From an uncultured Clostridia bacterium (lineage in GTDB: Bacteria > Bacillota > Clostridia > Christensenellales > Borkfalkiaceae), in the NCBI GenBank assembly GCA_905235815.1, contig CAJOMT010000014.1:1-17527 (forward strand): 17,527 nucleotides of DNA, in the 5' to 3' direction. The position numbers were made by a program, and so were the translations under genes. The notes under the pieces are model-generated. The model was not told the origin of the DNA. It saw nothing but the letters and a program-made list of their open reading frames with translations, and did not search any database. Within the stretch, counting starts at the first letter, position 1; each line of letters begins with the position of its first letter. Below are positions 1 through 8,409 of this stretch, piece after piece.

Positions 1-1589
1 GCTATTATTATCTTCGTAGTATTGGGAATATGATCTCTGAATGCGGCACGCAGTTCTGCATCCGTCTTCATATCCACGGCGGAAGTACTGTCGTCTAATA
101 TGAGTACTTTCGGCTTTTCGAGCAATGCCCTTGCAATGCAAAGTCTCTGTCTTTGTCCGCCGGAAACGTTCGCTCCGCCTTGCTCTATCATAGTATCGTA
201 ACCGTTCGGACGCTGCAATACGAATTCGTGCGCTTGCGCCAACTTTGCCGCCTCTATAACTTCTTCGTCGGTCGCATTTTCGTTGCCCCAGCGGAGATTT
301 TCCGCTATGGTGCCCGAAAACAACGTGTTCTTTTGCAAGACTACGGCAACGTTCTTTCTCAAGACTTCTATATCGTAATCCCTTACGTCTACGTCGCCGA
401 CCATTACCGAACCTTCGGTAACGTCGTACAAACGAGATATGAGGTTGACGAGCGTCGTCTTTGAAGATCCCGTACCGCCCAAAATGCCGACGGTTTCGCC
501 GCTCTTTATATCCAAATTGATATTTTCAAGGGCAAATTTCTCCGCTTTTTCGGAATAACGGAAAGATACGTTGTTGAATACGACGTCGCCGTTCTTTACC
601 TCGGTTATCGGATTTTCGGGATTTGTTAAATCGCTCTTTTCGTCTAATACTTCGACTACTCTCCTACCGCTTTCGAGCGACATTATAAGCATAACGAATA
701 TCATCGACAGCATCATCAGCGACATCAATATCTGGAACGAATACAGTATAAGCGACTGTAAATCGGTATATCTGAGAGTCGTATCGGTATGCAATATCAA
801 ATTCGCTCCTATCCCTACTACGGCAATCAAGGCGCCGTACATACATAACTGCATTACCGGACTATTGATAGCAAGTATGCGCTCCGCTTTCGTAAATTCT
901 TTCTTTAAATCGTTGGAAACGCCGGTGAATTTTGAAGTTTCATAGTCTTCCCTTACGTACGCCTTGACAACTCGCATACCCTTTATATTTTCTTCTACCG
1001 AAGCGTTCAATGCGTCATAGCGCTTGAAAAGCCTGCGGAAAATGGGGAAAACCAAACTCGTAATTATAATTAATGTGCCGGCAAGTATAGGAATTGACAC
1101 GAAGAATATAACCGGAAGCGTCGTATCCACCATAAAACTCATAACTATCGAGAATATGAGCATTAACGGACTTCTTATAGCCATTCTTATAGACATCATA
1201 AACGCCATCTGAACGTTCGTAACGTCCGTAGTCAAACGGGTAACGAGCGAACTCGACGAGAATTTGTCTATGTTGGAAAACGAGAAAGTCTGCACGTTTT
1301 CATACATATCTTTTCTCAAGTTTCTTGCAAAGCCGGTCGACGCCCTTGCGCTGAATTTTCCGCCGAAAATTCCCGAAAGCAACGAAATTATCGCCGCTAA
1401 TATCATTAGCCCGCCGTAGAGGTATACACCTTTCATATTCTCGTCGGTTATTTCTCTGCCGAAAACAGATATAAGAAAAGGTATAGCTATTTCCATACCC
1501 GCCTCAACGACCATACATAGAATCGTCAAAATTGCATATTTCTTATACTCTCGCAGACTTTGCAGTATTCTTTTTAGCATTTTAAACAT
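1..1589 (-). CDS. ABC exporter half-transporter (TM domain plus ATPase), 3' end cut off by window edge
   Basis: Reading from ATG at 1589, 529 residues are open to the window edge. Residues 1 to about 310 form a six-helix type I exporter membrane domain. The ATPase domain follows, with Walker A GGTGSSKTT (Lys377), signature VSGGQ (Ser476 onward) and Walker B LILDD (Asp499). The residue after the Walker B Asp is Asp500, where active sites carry Glu; this is typical of the degenerate half of heterodimeric exporters such as TM287/288. The partner gene would then lie just left of the window. Such pairs in Bacillota are usually annotated as multidrug or lipid exporters, but the substrate cannot be read from sequence. 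The start is supported by AAGGTG five bases upstream; a second in-frame ATG lies nine bases later. A promoter at 1632-1660 suggests separate transcription from the preceding operon. Family call is firm; substrate is unknown. Confidence 0.93.
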   Translation of the reverse strand, partial: MFKMLKRILQSLREYKKYAILTILCMVVEAGMEIAIPFLISVFGREITDENMKGVYLYGGLMILAAIISLLSGIFGGKFSARASTGFARNLRKDMYENVQTFSFSNIDKFSSSSLVTRLTTDVTNVQMAFMMSIRMAIRSPLMLIFSIVMSFMVDTTLPVIFFVSIPILAGTLIIITSLVFPIFRRLFKRYDALNASVEENIKGMRVVKAYVREDYETSKFTGVSNDLKKEFTKAERILAINSPVMQLCMYGALIAVVGIGANLILHTDTTLRYTDLQSLILYSFQILMSLMMLSMIFVMLIMSLESGRRVVEVLDEKSDLTNPENPITEVKNGDVVFNNVSFRYSEKAEKFALENINLDIKSGETVGILGGTGSSKTTLVNLISRLYDVTEGSVMVGDVDVRDYDIEVLRKNVAVVLQKNTLFSGTIAENLRWGNENATDEEVIEAAKLAQAHEFVLQRPNGYDTMIEQGGANVSGGQRQRLCIARALLEKPKVLILDDSTSAVDMKTDAELRAAFRDHIPNTTKIII

Positions 1590-1631
1590 AATCGCACCTT
1601 AAACAAAAGTATAGTAAAAAATAATATAAAA

Positions 1632-1660
1632 ATTTTATCACTTTAAAATTTTTCAGTCAA
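1632..1660 (-). promoter_or_regulatory. Sigma-A-type promoter for the ABC exporter
   Basis: On the minus strand TTGACT (1660-1655) is followed by a 17-base spacer and TAAAAT (1637-1632), with TG one base before the -10 (extended -10). Transcription would start near 1625, giving a leader of about 36 bases to the ATG at 1589. It lies in the 99-base AT-rich gap after the endonuclease IV-like gene, the longest intergenic space in the window. Confidence 0.75.
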
Positions 1661-1688
1661 GTAATTTAACGGTGAATTTTCTTTTAAT

Positions 1689-2534
1689 TCACACAGAAAA
1701 GTATAAGCGTTTCATCTCGGCGGCGTCCTCGCCTTGCGTCCCCGCACTCTCGCAAATCACAACGGGTTCAAGTTTCAAATCTTTAAGAGCTATGGCAAGC
1801 GGCTCGAACTCCGGACCGTATTCGTTATCCGCAAAAGTGAGATGCCTTATTTCCCCTTTCGCCCCGTACTGAATTTTAGAAAAATGAACGTGGAAATTCT
1901 TCATTCTATCGTAGCCCAAACGCTCGATCATATATTCCAAACGCATCTTATAATCATTGACCGTCTTTAAACTTCCTTGTTCTCTCGCATTTACGTGCCC
2001 GAAATCAATGGTCGGAATAAAGCATTTATCCGTCAGACAAAACCGTGTAATTTCTTCCACAGTACCTATCTGCCCTAATTTACCCATCGTTTCAGGACAA
2101 AAAATCATATCGTCAAGCCCGTTTTCGTATATCAAGTCGGTTAAGATCTTAAAGCGCTCCGCAGTTAAGTTCACTGCGTCTTCCCTCGACATTTTGCCTT
2201 GCGACGCAGGGTGGAAAATTATTCTCTTTCCTTGCATAATTCTCATAAACTTGGCGCTATCCAAAATATATTTATAAGAATTAAGCGCTTTTTCTTCCTC
2301 AGGCGTTGCCAAATTTATAAAGTACGGAGCGTGAACGCTGAGTTCTACCCCATTTTCCTTAAACGCCTCGCCTATGGATTTAGCCTTGCTCTCTCCCAGT
2401 CTTATTCCCTGCCCGAACGAGTACTCGAAACAATCAAGTCCTCTCTCTCTGCACCATACGGCGGATTCTTCCGAAGAAGTATGTCCTTCCGCAAAAAAAC
2501 TCTCGCTGTTGCCGCTCGGTCCGAATTTTATCAT
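1689..2534 (-). CDS. Endonuclease IV-like TIM-barrel protein (AP endonuclease 2 family)
   Basis: The 281-residue protein has the length and motif series of endonuclease IV (Nfo), which cuts DNA 5' of abasic sites using three metal ions. Probable metal ligands are His68 (VHAPY), His108 (IFHPAS), Glu148 (CPETMG), Asp177 and His180 (TIDFGH), His217 (HVHFSK), His231 (RHLTF) and Glu262 (ICESAG). The position matching E. coli Asp229 is Ile229, with a Glu just before it, so one of nine classical ligands is not conserved. This places it in a divergent Nfo-like subgroup; abasic-site activity is likely but not certain, and another sugar-phosphate or isomerase-like role is possible. Its start overlaps the ribF stop by four bases (ATGA), so it is translationally coupled as the last gene of the rimP-nusA operon. 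A weak 7-bp inverted repeat overlaps its stop codon. Confidence 0.82.
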   Translation of the reverse strand: MIKFGPSGNSESFFAEGHTSSEESAVWCRERGLDCFEYSFGQGIRLGESKAKSIGEAFKENGVELSVHAPYFINLATPEEEKALNSYKYILDSAKFMRIMQGKRIIFHPASQGKMSREDAVNLTAERFKILTDLIYENGLDDMIFCPETMGKLGQIGTVEEITRFCLTDKCFIPTIDFGHVNAREQGSLKTVNDYKMRLEYMIERLGYDRMKNFHVHFSKIQYGAKGEIRHLTFADNEYGPEFEPLAIALKDLKLEPVVICESAGTQGEDAAEMKRLYFSV

Positions 2535-3427
2535 CTTATGTTCTCCAAATCTTTTTTTAGCTGTTCGCTCAATTCTTCCGCATTTTCGAATTTTTTAACA
2601 GGTCTTATGTATTTATCGAAATATACGCATAATTCTTGTCCGTAAATATCCCCGTTAAATCCGTCGAAATACGTTTCGGTAAGAACTTTATCGAGCGAAA
2701 AAGTAGGTCTATCGCCGTAATTGGTGATGCCGTTATATATTTTACCGTCTATCTCGGCGAACGTCTTATAAACTCCGCTTCTTATCGGCATTTTGCCCGT
2801 CGGTATTTCTATATTCGCAGTGGGAAAACCGATCGTTCTGCCTATCTGCCTGCCATGTTCGACTTCTCCGATAAGCGAATAAGGCTCGCAGAGTAATTCG
2901 TTTGCCGCCTCTACGTTTCCGACGCTTAAATATTTTTTTATGAGCGTGGTGGAAATTCTTTCTCCGTTTGCAGACTGCTTGCCGACTGCCTTTAATATAA
3001 TACCTCTATCGTCGCATTGCGCTTGCAACGTTTTCACGTTCCCCTCGGCGTTTGCCCCGTACGTAAAATCATATCCGCAAACTATCCCCTTTACAGCGTG
3101 ATTTTCCGTAATCAAATTAAAAAAATCGCCAAAAGATAATTTCTTAAACCCTTCGTCGAATTCAGAATATAATATGCAGTCCACTCCTAATCTTTCCGCT
3201 TTTTTTACCCTTTCTAAGAAGGTGAAAACACTGCCGCAACTATCTCCTAAAACAAAAGCGGGATCGTTTGTAAAGGTAAGCATCGCAACTTTTGAGCGGC
3301 ACGATTCAGCCAATTTACGAGCCTCTTTTATAAGTGCTATATGCCCCGAATGTAAACAATCAAAAAAACCAAGTAATAATATGTAATTTTCAAATGTTTT
3401 ATGTCTGACGTCAACTGTTTTTATCAT
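2531..3427 (-). CDS. ribF: Bifunctional riboflavin kinase / FAD synthetase
   Basis: RibF phosphorylates riboflavin to FMN and then adenylates FMN to FAD in the cytoplasm. The 298-residue length is usual. The N-terminal nucleotidyltransferase domain shows GFFDCLHSGH at residues 20-29, the HxGH signature, and ISTTLIKKYL near residue 158, matching the family's ISST-x-IR motif. The C-terminal kinase domain shows GRTIGFPTANI near residues 195-206 and the ETYFDGFNGDIYGQ segment bearing the catalytic Glu region. The start overlaps the end of truB by 17 bases, and the end overlaps the endonuclease IV-like gene by four, consistent with coupled translation. truB-ribF adjacency is standard in Bacillota. 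Confidence 0.96.
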   Translation of the reverse strand: MIKTVDVRHKTFENYILLLGFFDCLHSGHIALIKEARKLAESCRSKVAMLTFTNDPAFVLGDSCGSVFTFLERVKKAERLGVDCILYSEFDEGFKKLSFGDFFNLITENHAVKGIVCGYDFTYGANAEGNVKTLQAQCDDRGIILKAVGKQSANGERISTTLIKKYLSVGNVEAANELLCEPYSLIGEVEHGRQIGRTIGFPTANIEIPTGKMPIRSGVYKTFAEIDGKIYNGITNYGDRPTFSLDKVLTETYFDGFNGDIYGQELCVYFDKYIRPVKKFENAEELSEQLKKDLENIR

Positions 3428-4274
3428 CTCTGATATACGCTTTAACTTTTAATTTTCCGCCTCTTAATTCTCCAACTCCGTAAAAACCGTTCGGCTCGAA
3501 AACCTTATACGTTCCGTCCTCGAAATCAAAATTATCGTATAAGCCGTTATACAATCTATTTGCCTCCGATTCGGTCAAATTCAATATCGGAAAATCAAGC
3601 GCATCTTGAGGCTTAATGATATAACTTTCTAAATTATCAGAGTTTTTCAACTCGTCAAGCGTTACGGAGTCCTCGACTTTGAATATTCCCGACGCAGTTC
3701 TTTCAAGATACGTCATAGTTGCGCAAGACGAGCAAAGCACGCCCAAATCCCTTACTATCGAGCGAACGTATGTGCCTCCGCCGCAAACTATTTTAAGCTT
3801 GAATTTGTTATCCTTATATTCTATTATATCGATATCGAAAATATTTACTTTTTTTGGCGGTAATTCTACGATATTGCCCTTTCTCGCCAAAGCGTAACTC
3901 CTCTTGCCGTTTACGCATTTTGCGGAAAATGCAGGCGGCACTTGCAAAACTTCACCTATCAAGTTTTTTAAAGCGGCTTCGACTTCTGTAAAAGTCGGAA
4001 TATGCTCTGAAGTTTTAACCACCTGCCCCTCTAAATCGAGGGTATCGGTTTCGTAGCCGAACGTAACCTCGGCGACGTATTCTTTCTTTTTGTCGAGCAA
4101 ATAATCGAATAATCTCGTAGATTTTCCTATCGCTATCGGTAAAACTCCGCACGCAAGCGGATCGAGCGTACCCATATGCCCTACCGTCTCGCCTTTTAAT
4201 ATTCGTTTAAGCCCGTTTAATATGTAAGCGGAACTCACTCCGCTCGGTTTGAATAAATTTATAAACCCGTTCAT
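3411..4274 (-). CDS. truB: tRNA pseudouridine(55) synthase
   Basis: TruB converts U55 of the T-loop of tRNAs to pseudouridine. The 287-residue protein begins with the family pattern GFINLFKPSGVSS and has the catalytic Asp38 in GHMGTLDPLACGVLP, the hallmark of TruB. Further family blocks are KEYVAEVTFGYETDTLD, VPPAFSAKCVNGKRSY and the GGTYVRSIVRDLG segment. The C-terminal 70 residues form the small accessory domain. Its ATG shares one base with the nrnA stop (TAATG), and I see no clear Shine-Dalgarno sequence, so initiation probably depends on ribosomes finishing nrnA. Confidence 0.97.
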   Translation of the reverse strand: MNGFINLFKPSGVSSAYILNGLKRILKGETVGHMGTLDPLACGVLPIAIGKSTRLFDYLLDKKKEYVAEVTFGYETDTLDLEGQVVKTSEHIPTFTEVEAALKNLIGEVLQVPPAFSAKCVNGKRSYALARKGNIVELPPKKVNIFDIDIIEYKDNKFKLKIVCGGGTYVRSIVRDLGVLCSSCATMTYLERTASGIFKVEDSVTLDELKNSDNLESYIIKPQDALDFPILNLTESEANRLYNGLYDNFDFEDGTYKVFEPNGFYGVGELRGGKLKVKAYIRDDKNS

Positions 4275-5227
4275 TATAAATACTGCGAAATCGTTCTTAT
4301 CAATTTTTCTTTGACGTCCTCGTAAAAGCCGTGCAACATACAGCCGCTCGCCATAATGTGTCCGCCGCCGCCGAACGTTGCCGCTATTTCGTTTACGTTG
4401 ACTCTGCCTTTACTTCTGAAACTTATTTTATAGCAATTCGACTTGCTTTCAAGTATCGAAACGGCAACTTCAACTCCGTTTACGGAAAGCGGATAATCGA
4501 TAAACCCTTCCGTTAAATCGGAAGTCGCATTAAACCTATCCAAGTCGCTCTGCATTATCGTTATCATTGCGATTTTATCGTCTGAATAAAACTTAATTTT
4601 GCTCAGTATCGCCGCTTGCAGTTCCGCTCGATTTTTAGGCTGACTTTTGAACATTTTATAGCCGATTTCGTGTAAGTCGCCCCCCGCCTTAACGAGTTCG
4701 GACGCTATCATAAGAGTGCTTGCCGTAACGTTATTATGCATAAAATGCCCCGTATCCGTGCTGATTCCGAGCAAAATCGAATTCGCAATATCTCTATCGA
4801 TATCGCAGCCCATAACTTTTAGTAACTCATAAACTATCTCACAGCAAGCCGCTCTATCGTCGACGTAATTATATTTTGCGTATTTAGTATTCGATATGTG
4901 GTGATCGATATTGAACGTTTGATTGTTCTTTATAAACAAACGGTAGTTGTCGCCGAGCATACCCTCGGTAGAACAGTCTATCGCCAGATGTGCGTCGTAA
5001 GTCCTATCGATATCGTCAAGCGTTTTTACGCTTTTTGATATCGGCATAAAAGAAAATTTCTCCGGTATAGGACTATCGCATATTATATCCGCCGTCTTTG
5101 AGAGTTTTTCAAAATAGCGCTTGATTGCAAACGCCGAACCCAAAGTATCGCCGTCAGGCCTTGAATGACAAAATATCAAGACGGAGTTGACTTCATTCAG
5201 TTTTTCCGCTATCGTTTGTAAATCCAT
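4274..5227 (-). CDS. nrnA: DHH/DHHA1 nano-RNase and pAp phosphatase
   Basis: The 317-residue protein has all DHH phosphoesterase motifs: CHSRPDGDTLGS (His21, Asp25, Asp27), AIDCST, NIDHH with Asp108-His109-His110, and STDTGHF. It ends with a DHHA1 substrate-binding domain marked by FGGGGHIMASGC. In Bacillus NrnA degrades 2-5 nucleotide RNA fragments and dephosphorylates 3',5'-pAp; the same dual role is expected here, using manganese. It sits five bases after rbfA, with GAGGA at the end of rbfA as likely ribosome binding site, and shares one base with truB. The position between rbfA and truB is the conserved one in Bacillota. The other DHH option, a c-di-AMP phosphodiesterase GdpP, is excluded because the membrane and GGDEF-like parts are absent. 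Confidence 0.95.
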   Translation of the reverse strand: MDLQTIAEKLNEVNSVLIFCHSRPDGDTLGSAFAIKRYFEKLSKTADIICDSPIPEKFSFMPISKSVKTLDDIDRTYDAHLAIDCSTEGMLGDNYRLFIKNNQTFNIDHHISNTKYAKYNYVDDRAACCEIVYELLKVMGCDIDRDIANSILLGISTDTGHFMHNNVTASTLMIASELVKAGGDLHEIGYKMFKSQPKNRAELQAAILSKIKFYSDDKIAMITIMQSDLDRFNATSDLTEGFIDYPLSVNGVEVAVSILESKSNCYKISFRSKGRVNVNEIAATFGGGGHIMASGCMLHGFYEDVKEKLIRTISQYL

Positions 5228-5232
5228 ATTAT

Positions 5233-5601
5233 TTATTCCTCACCGTTATCCTCGGAATAAGTGAACGTGCTCAATATCTTATCTATTTTATTGCCGTAAT
5301 CTATCGAGTCGTCGGTAATAAAATGGAGTTCCGGAACCGTTCTTATACGCATAATTTTTCCGAGTTCCGACCTTACCGCTTTTGCGGAATTGACGATTGC
5401 CGCATAAGTCTTATCTTTCTTCTCCTGATCCGTAGAATATACGGATAAATATACTTTTGCGTGTTTCAAATCGTTTGTAACGTCTACTTCGGTTATCGAA
5501 AACATTTCGGTTATATCCGGATTTTTTATTTTGTTTTTTAAAATATCGTAAATTTCTCTTTGAAATTCACTGTTCAATCTCTTTTCTCTCTTTTCTTTCA
5601 T
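5233..5601 (-). CDS. rbfA: 30S ribosome-binding factor A
   Basis: RbfA binds the immature 30S subunit near the 5' helix of 16S rRNA and helps late maturation. The 122-residue protein matches the usual single KH-like domain: an N-terminal helix rich in Lys/Arg, the SITEVDVTNDLKHAKVYLSV block around residues 36-55, and PELHFITDDSIDYGNKIDKIL near the C terminus. GGAG lies seven bases upstream of the ATG. It is separated from infB by 53 bases holding a small hairpin. The neighbourhood infB-rbfA-nrnA-truB is standard. Confidence 0.95.
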   Translation of the reverse strand: MKEKREKRLNSEFQREIYDILKNKIKNPDITEMFSITEVDVTNDLKHAKVYLSVYSTDQEKKDKTYAAIVNSAKAVRSELGKIMRIRTVPELHFITDDSIDYGNKIDKILSTFTYSEDNGEE

Positions 5602-5626
5602 TTATAATCTCCGCTATTTAATGAAT

Positions 5627-5650
5627 TGCCGACGTCATAAGGCGTCGGCA
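5627..5650 (-). repeat. Hairpin in the infB-rbfA gap
   Basis: A perfect 8-bp inverted repeat, TGCCGACG at 5627-5634 and CGTCGGCA at 5643-5650, encloses an 8-base loop. On the minus-strand transcript it begins five bases after the infB stop and ends about ten bases before the rbfA ribosome binding site. There is no T-run after it, so it is not a normal intrinsic terminator. It may be an mRNA processing or stability element; role unknown. Confidence 0.55.
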
Positions 5651-5654
5651 TAAC

Positions 5655-8378
5655 TTAATTTACGGGTTTTACTTCAACTATATAACTTTCTATGAAATCT
5701 CCGACTTTAATATCGTTGAAATTCTCGATCGAAATACCGCACTCGAACCCCTGCGAAACTTCTTTTACGTCGTCTTTAAATCTCTTTAATTGATTGACGT
5801 TGCCTTCGCATATCATTATGTCGTCGCGATAAATTCTGAGTTTTCCGTTCCTTACGATCTTACCCTCGGTAACGTACGATCCCGCAACCATTCCGACTCC
5901 GGTAATCTTGAACGTCTGCCTTACTTCCGCCTTGCCCATATATATTTCTTGAGTCTTTGGCGCAATCAAGCCCTTCATTGCATTTTTAACGTCGTCTATC
6001 GCCTCGTAAATTATTCTGTATAATCTGACGTCTACCTTGCTCTTTTCGGCAAGATTTTTCGCATTCGCATCCGGTCTTACGTTAAACCCGATTATAATGG
6101 CGTTGGACGAATCGGCAAGCATTACGTCCGTTTCGTTTATCGCACCTACTGCTGCGTGTATAACGTTTACCTTTACTTCTTCGTCCGACAACTCGACCAA
6201 AGATTGCTTTACCGCCTCTACCGAACCTTGAACGTCCGCTTTTATAAGTATGTTCAATATTTTTAAATTTCCGTCGGAAATTTTTGAGAACAAATCGTCG
6301 AGCGTAACCTTTTGAGAAAGTTTTATCATATCCTCTCTCTCTTTGTTCTTTCTCTCCTCTGCGACGAGTTTGGAAAGTTTATCCTGTTCTACCGCAAACA
6401 TCAAATCGCCTGCGTTCGGAACTTCTTCTAAACCGAGTATAGACACCGCCATCGACGGACCTGCCTCTTTTACGGTTCTGCCCTTATCGTCTATCATCGC
6501 CCTCACTCTGCCGGTTATGGTTCCGGCGACGAGATTATCTCCCGTATGCAGCGTTCCGTTCTGTATTAAAACCGTAGCGACCGGACCCTTACCTTTATCG
6601 AGTTTAGCCTCAATAATAGCGCCCTTCGCCATTCTGTTGGGATTTGCCTTTAATTCCTTGACTTCGGCAGTTAAAAGTATTGTTTCAAGCAACGAATCTA
6701 TGCCTTCTCCGGTCTTTGCGGATACAGGGACTAATGCGACGTCGCCTCCCCATTCTTCTACCAAGACAGACTGATCGGCAAGTTGCTGTTTGACTCGCTC
6801 TATATCCGCTTGCGGTTTATCGATCTTGTTCGCCGCAACGATTATTGATACGCCCGCTGCCTGCGCATGATGGATCGCCTCTATCGTCTGAGGCATTATT
6901 CCGTCGTCAGCCGCTATTACTATTACGGCAATATCGGTTATCTGTGCGCCCCTTGCACGCATTGCGGTAAACGCAGCGTGTCCCGGCGTATCCAAAAACG
7001 TTATCTTCTCATCGCCGAGCGAAACGGAATACGCACCTATATGTTGAGTTATTCCACCGGCCTCGGTAGCGGTTACGTTAGCACTGCGGATTTTGTCGAG
7101 CAAACTCGTCTTGCCGTGGTCGACGTGTCCCATTACCGTAACTATCGGCGGACGCTTGACTAAATTCGCCTCGTCGTCAACAGTATCGAACGTTTCGTTC
7201 AAAACGTCCTCTGCCGTCTTATCGAGTTTGAGTTCGAGTTCTATTCCGAGATCGGCGGCTATTACTCCCGCTGTATCGTAATCCACGGAATCGTTAATCG
7301 TCTTCATTACCCCTTCTTTGAAGAGTTTTTTCGTTATCTCTATTGCGGTTATGCCGAGTTTTTCGGAAAGCTCTTTAATGGGAATAATCTCTTTGTTTAT
7401 TACCGCTCTTTCAATTTTTACGGTCTGGACCTGATCTTCTTTCTTATCCTTTTTGACTCTGAGTTTTCTGTAACCGGTCTTGTTCTCGTCAAAGTCTTTT
7501 ATGCTGACCTGCGTTTTGATAAGCGACTTTTTGTTGACCGCCTTTCTGTCCTCATAAGATTTTTCGGAAGATTTCTTCTTGTTGCCGTAATTTTTTCCCG
7601 TATCTTTCGGGACATAAGTTACCTGTACCGGCTTTTGCGCAGCCGCAGGTCTATTAGTTCTCTCTCTCGGAGCGTTGCCGCTCTTATTTCCGTTTCTGGA
7701 CGTGTCGGCGACGTACTCTTTCGTACGCTTGCCTTGCGTTCCGCTCTTGTTTTCGTAAGTTCTCGTAGCGGGTTTATGGGTAGGCAAAGTAACGAGATTG
7801 GGATCTTCACCCCTCGCTATCGCCTCTTTTCTCTTTTCTTCGAGTATTTTCGCCCTCGCCATTTCGAGCGCTCTCGCCTGAGCCTCTTCGACCGCTTTCT
7901 TTCTCGCCTCTTTCTGCGCTTTTTCATCTAAAACGGGCGGTTCTTTTTTATCTTCTGCCTTTTCGGCTTGTACCGGTTCGGGTTTTTTATCAGGCTCTTC
8001 CGCCTTTTCTTCGGTCTTGACATTTTCCGAAGCGGCGTCTTGCTCTTTGGCAGCCTTTGACTTGGAAGTCTTAGTCTTTTTTGGCTTCTCTTCCTTCGGC
8101 TCCTCTTTAACTTCGACAGGCTCTTCGAGTTTATCCTCAGCCTCCTCTATTGCCGCCAAACGCTCCACTTCGAGTGCGGCAAGGCGAGCCGCCTCTTCTT
8201 CTATACGCTTTAAATCTTCAGCCTCTTTTAAACTTTTTTCCTTAGCGCCGATTTTTTTATTGATGGCGACTGCTACCGATTTTATGCCCTTGGCATTGTC
8301 TAAAAGTTTGCCGATTTCACCGGTAAGCGAATTGACGATTTTCAGATTTTTAATGATGTCTTCTTTCTTTTCTTCCAT
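5655..8378 (-). CDS. infB: Translation initiation factor IF-2
   Basis: IF-2 is the GTPase that brings initiator fMet-tRNA to the 30S subunit and promotes 50S joining. The 907-residue protein has an N-terminal extension of about 320 residues rich in Lys, Glu and Ala, probably coiled or disordered. An IF2_N domain follows near residues 325-380. The GTPase domain begins near 410, with GHVDHGKT at 417-424, GGITQHIGAY, DTPGHAAF near 463, NKID near 517 and SAK for the base. Domains II and III and the fMet-tRNA-binding C-terminal barrel follow to residue 907. The protein is longer than Bacillus IF-2 (about 716) and nearer E. coli length (890); the excess is all in the low-complexity N-terminal part. 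A GGGAG lies about seven bases before the ATG. It follows ylxQ by 31 bases. Confidence 0.98.
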   Translation of the reverse strand: MEEKKEDIIKNLKIVNSLTGEIGKLLDNAKGIKSVAVAINKKIGAKEKSLKEAEDLKRIEEEAARLAALEVERLAAIEEAEDKLEEPVEVKEEPKEEKPKKTKTSKSKAAKEQDAASENVKTEEKAEEPDKKPEPVQAEKAEDKKEPPVLDEKAQKEARKKAVEEAQARALEMARAKILEEKRKEAIARGEDPNLVTLPTHKPATRTYENKSGTQGKRTKEYVADTSRNGNKSGNAPRERTNRPAAAQKPVQVTYVPKDTGKNYGNKKKSSEKSYEDRKAVNKKSLIKTQVSIKDFDENKTGYRKLRVKKDKKEDQVQTVKIERAVINKEIIPIKELSEKLGITAIEITKKLFKEGVMKTINDSVDYDTAGVIAADLGIELELKLDKTAEDVLNETFDTVDDEANLVKRPPIVTVMGHVDHGKTSLLDKIRSANVTATEAGGITQHIGAYSVSLGDEKITFLDTPGHAAFTAMRARGAQITDIAVIVIAADDGIMPQTIEAIHHAQAAGVSIIVAANKIDKPQADIERVKQQLADQSVLVEEWGGDVALVPVSAKTGEGIDSLLETILLTAEVKELKANPNRMAKGAIIEAKLDKGKGPVATVLIQNGTLHTGDNLVAGTITGRVRAMIDDKGRTVKEAGPSMAVSILGLEEVPNAGDLMFAVEQDKLSKLVAEERKNKEREDMIKLSQKVTLDDLFSKISDGNLKILNILIKADVQGSVEAVKQSLVELSDEEVKVNVIHAAVGAINETDVMLADSSNAIIIGFNVRPDANAKNLAEKSKVDVRLYRIIYEAIDDVKNAMKGLIAPKTQEIYMGKAEVRQTFKITGVGMVAGSYVTEGKIVRNGKLRIYRDDIMICEGNVNQLKRFKDDVKEVSQGFECGISIENFNDIKVGDFIESYIVEVKPVN

Positions 8379-8409
8379 TACCCTACTCCCGATTACTTAA
8401 ATCAAGATT

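Noticed and set aside
1672..1692. 7-bp inverted repeat GTGAATT/AATTCAC at the end of the endonuclease IV-like gene as a terminator
   Set aside because: AT-rich, overlaps the stop codon, and is not followed by a T-run on the minus strand. The operon may end here, but this repeat does not prove it.
7619..8400. Lys/Glu/Ala-rich repeats in the N-terminal part of infB as a separate repeat element or inserted gene
   Set aside because: They are in frame with a complete IF-2 and match the variable low-complexity N-terminal region common in this family.
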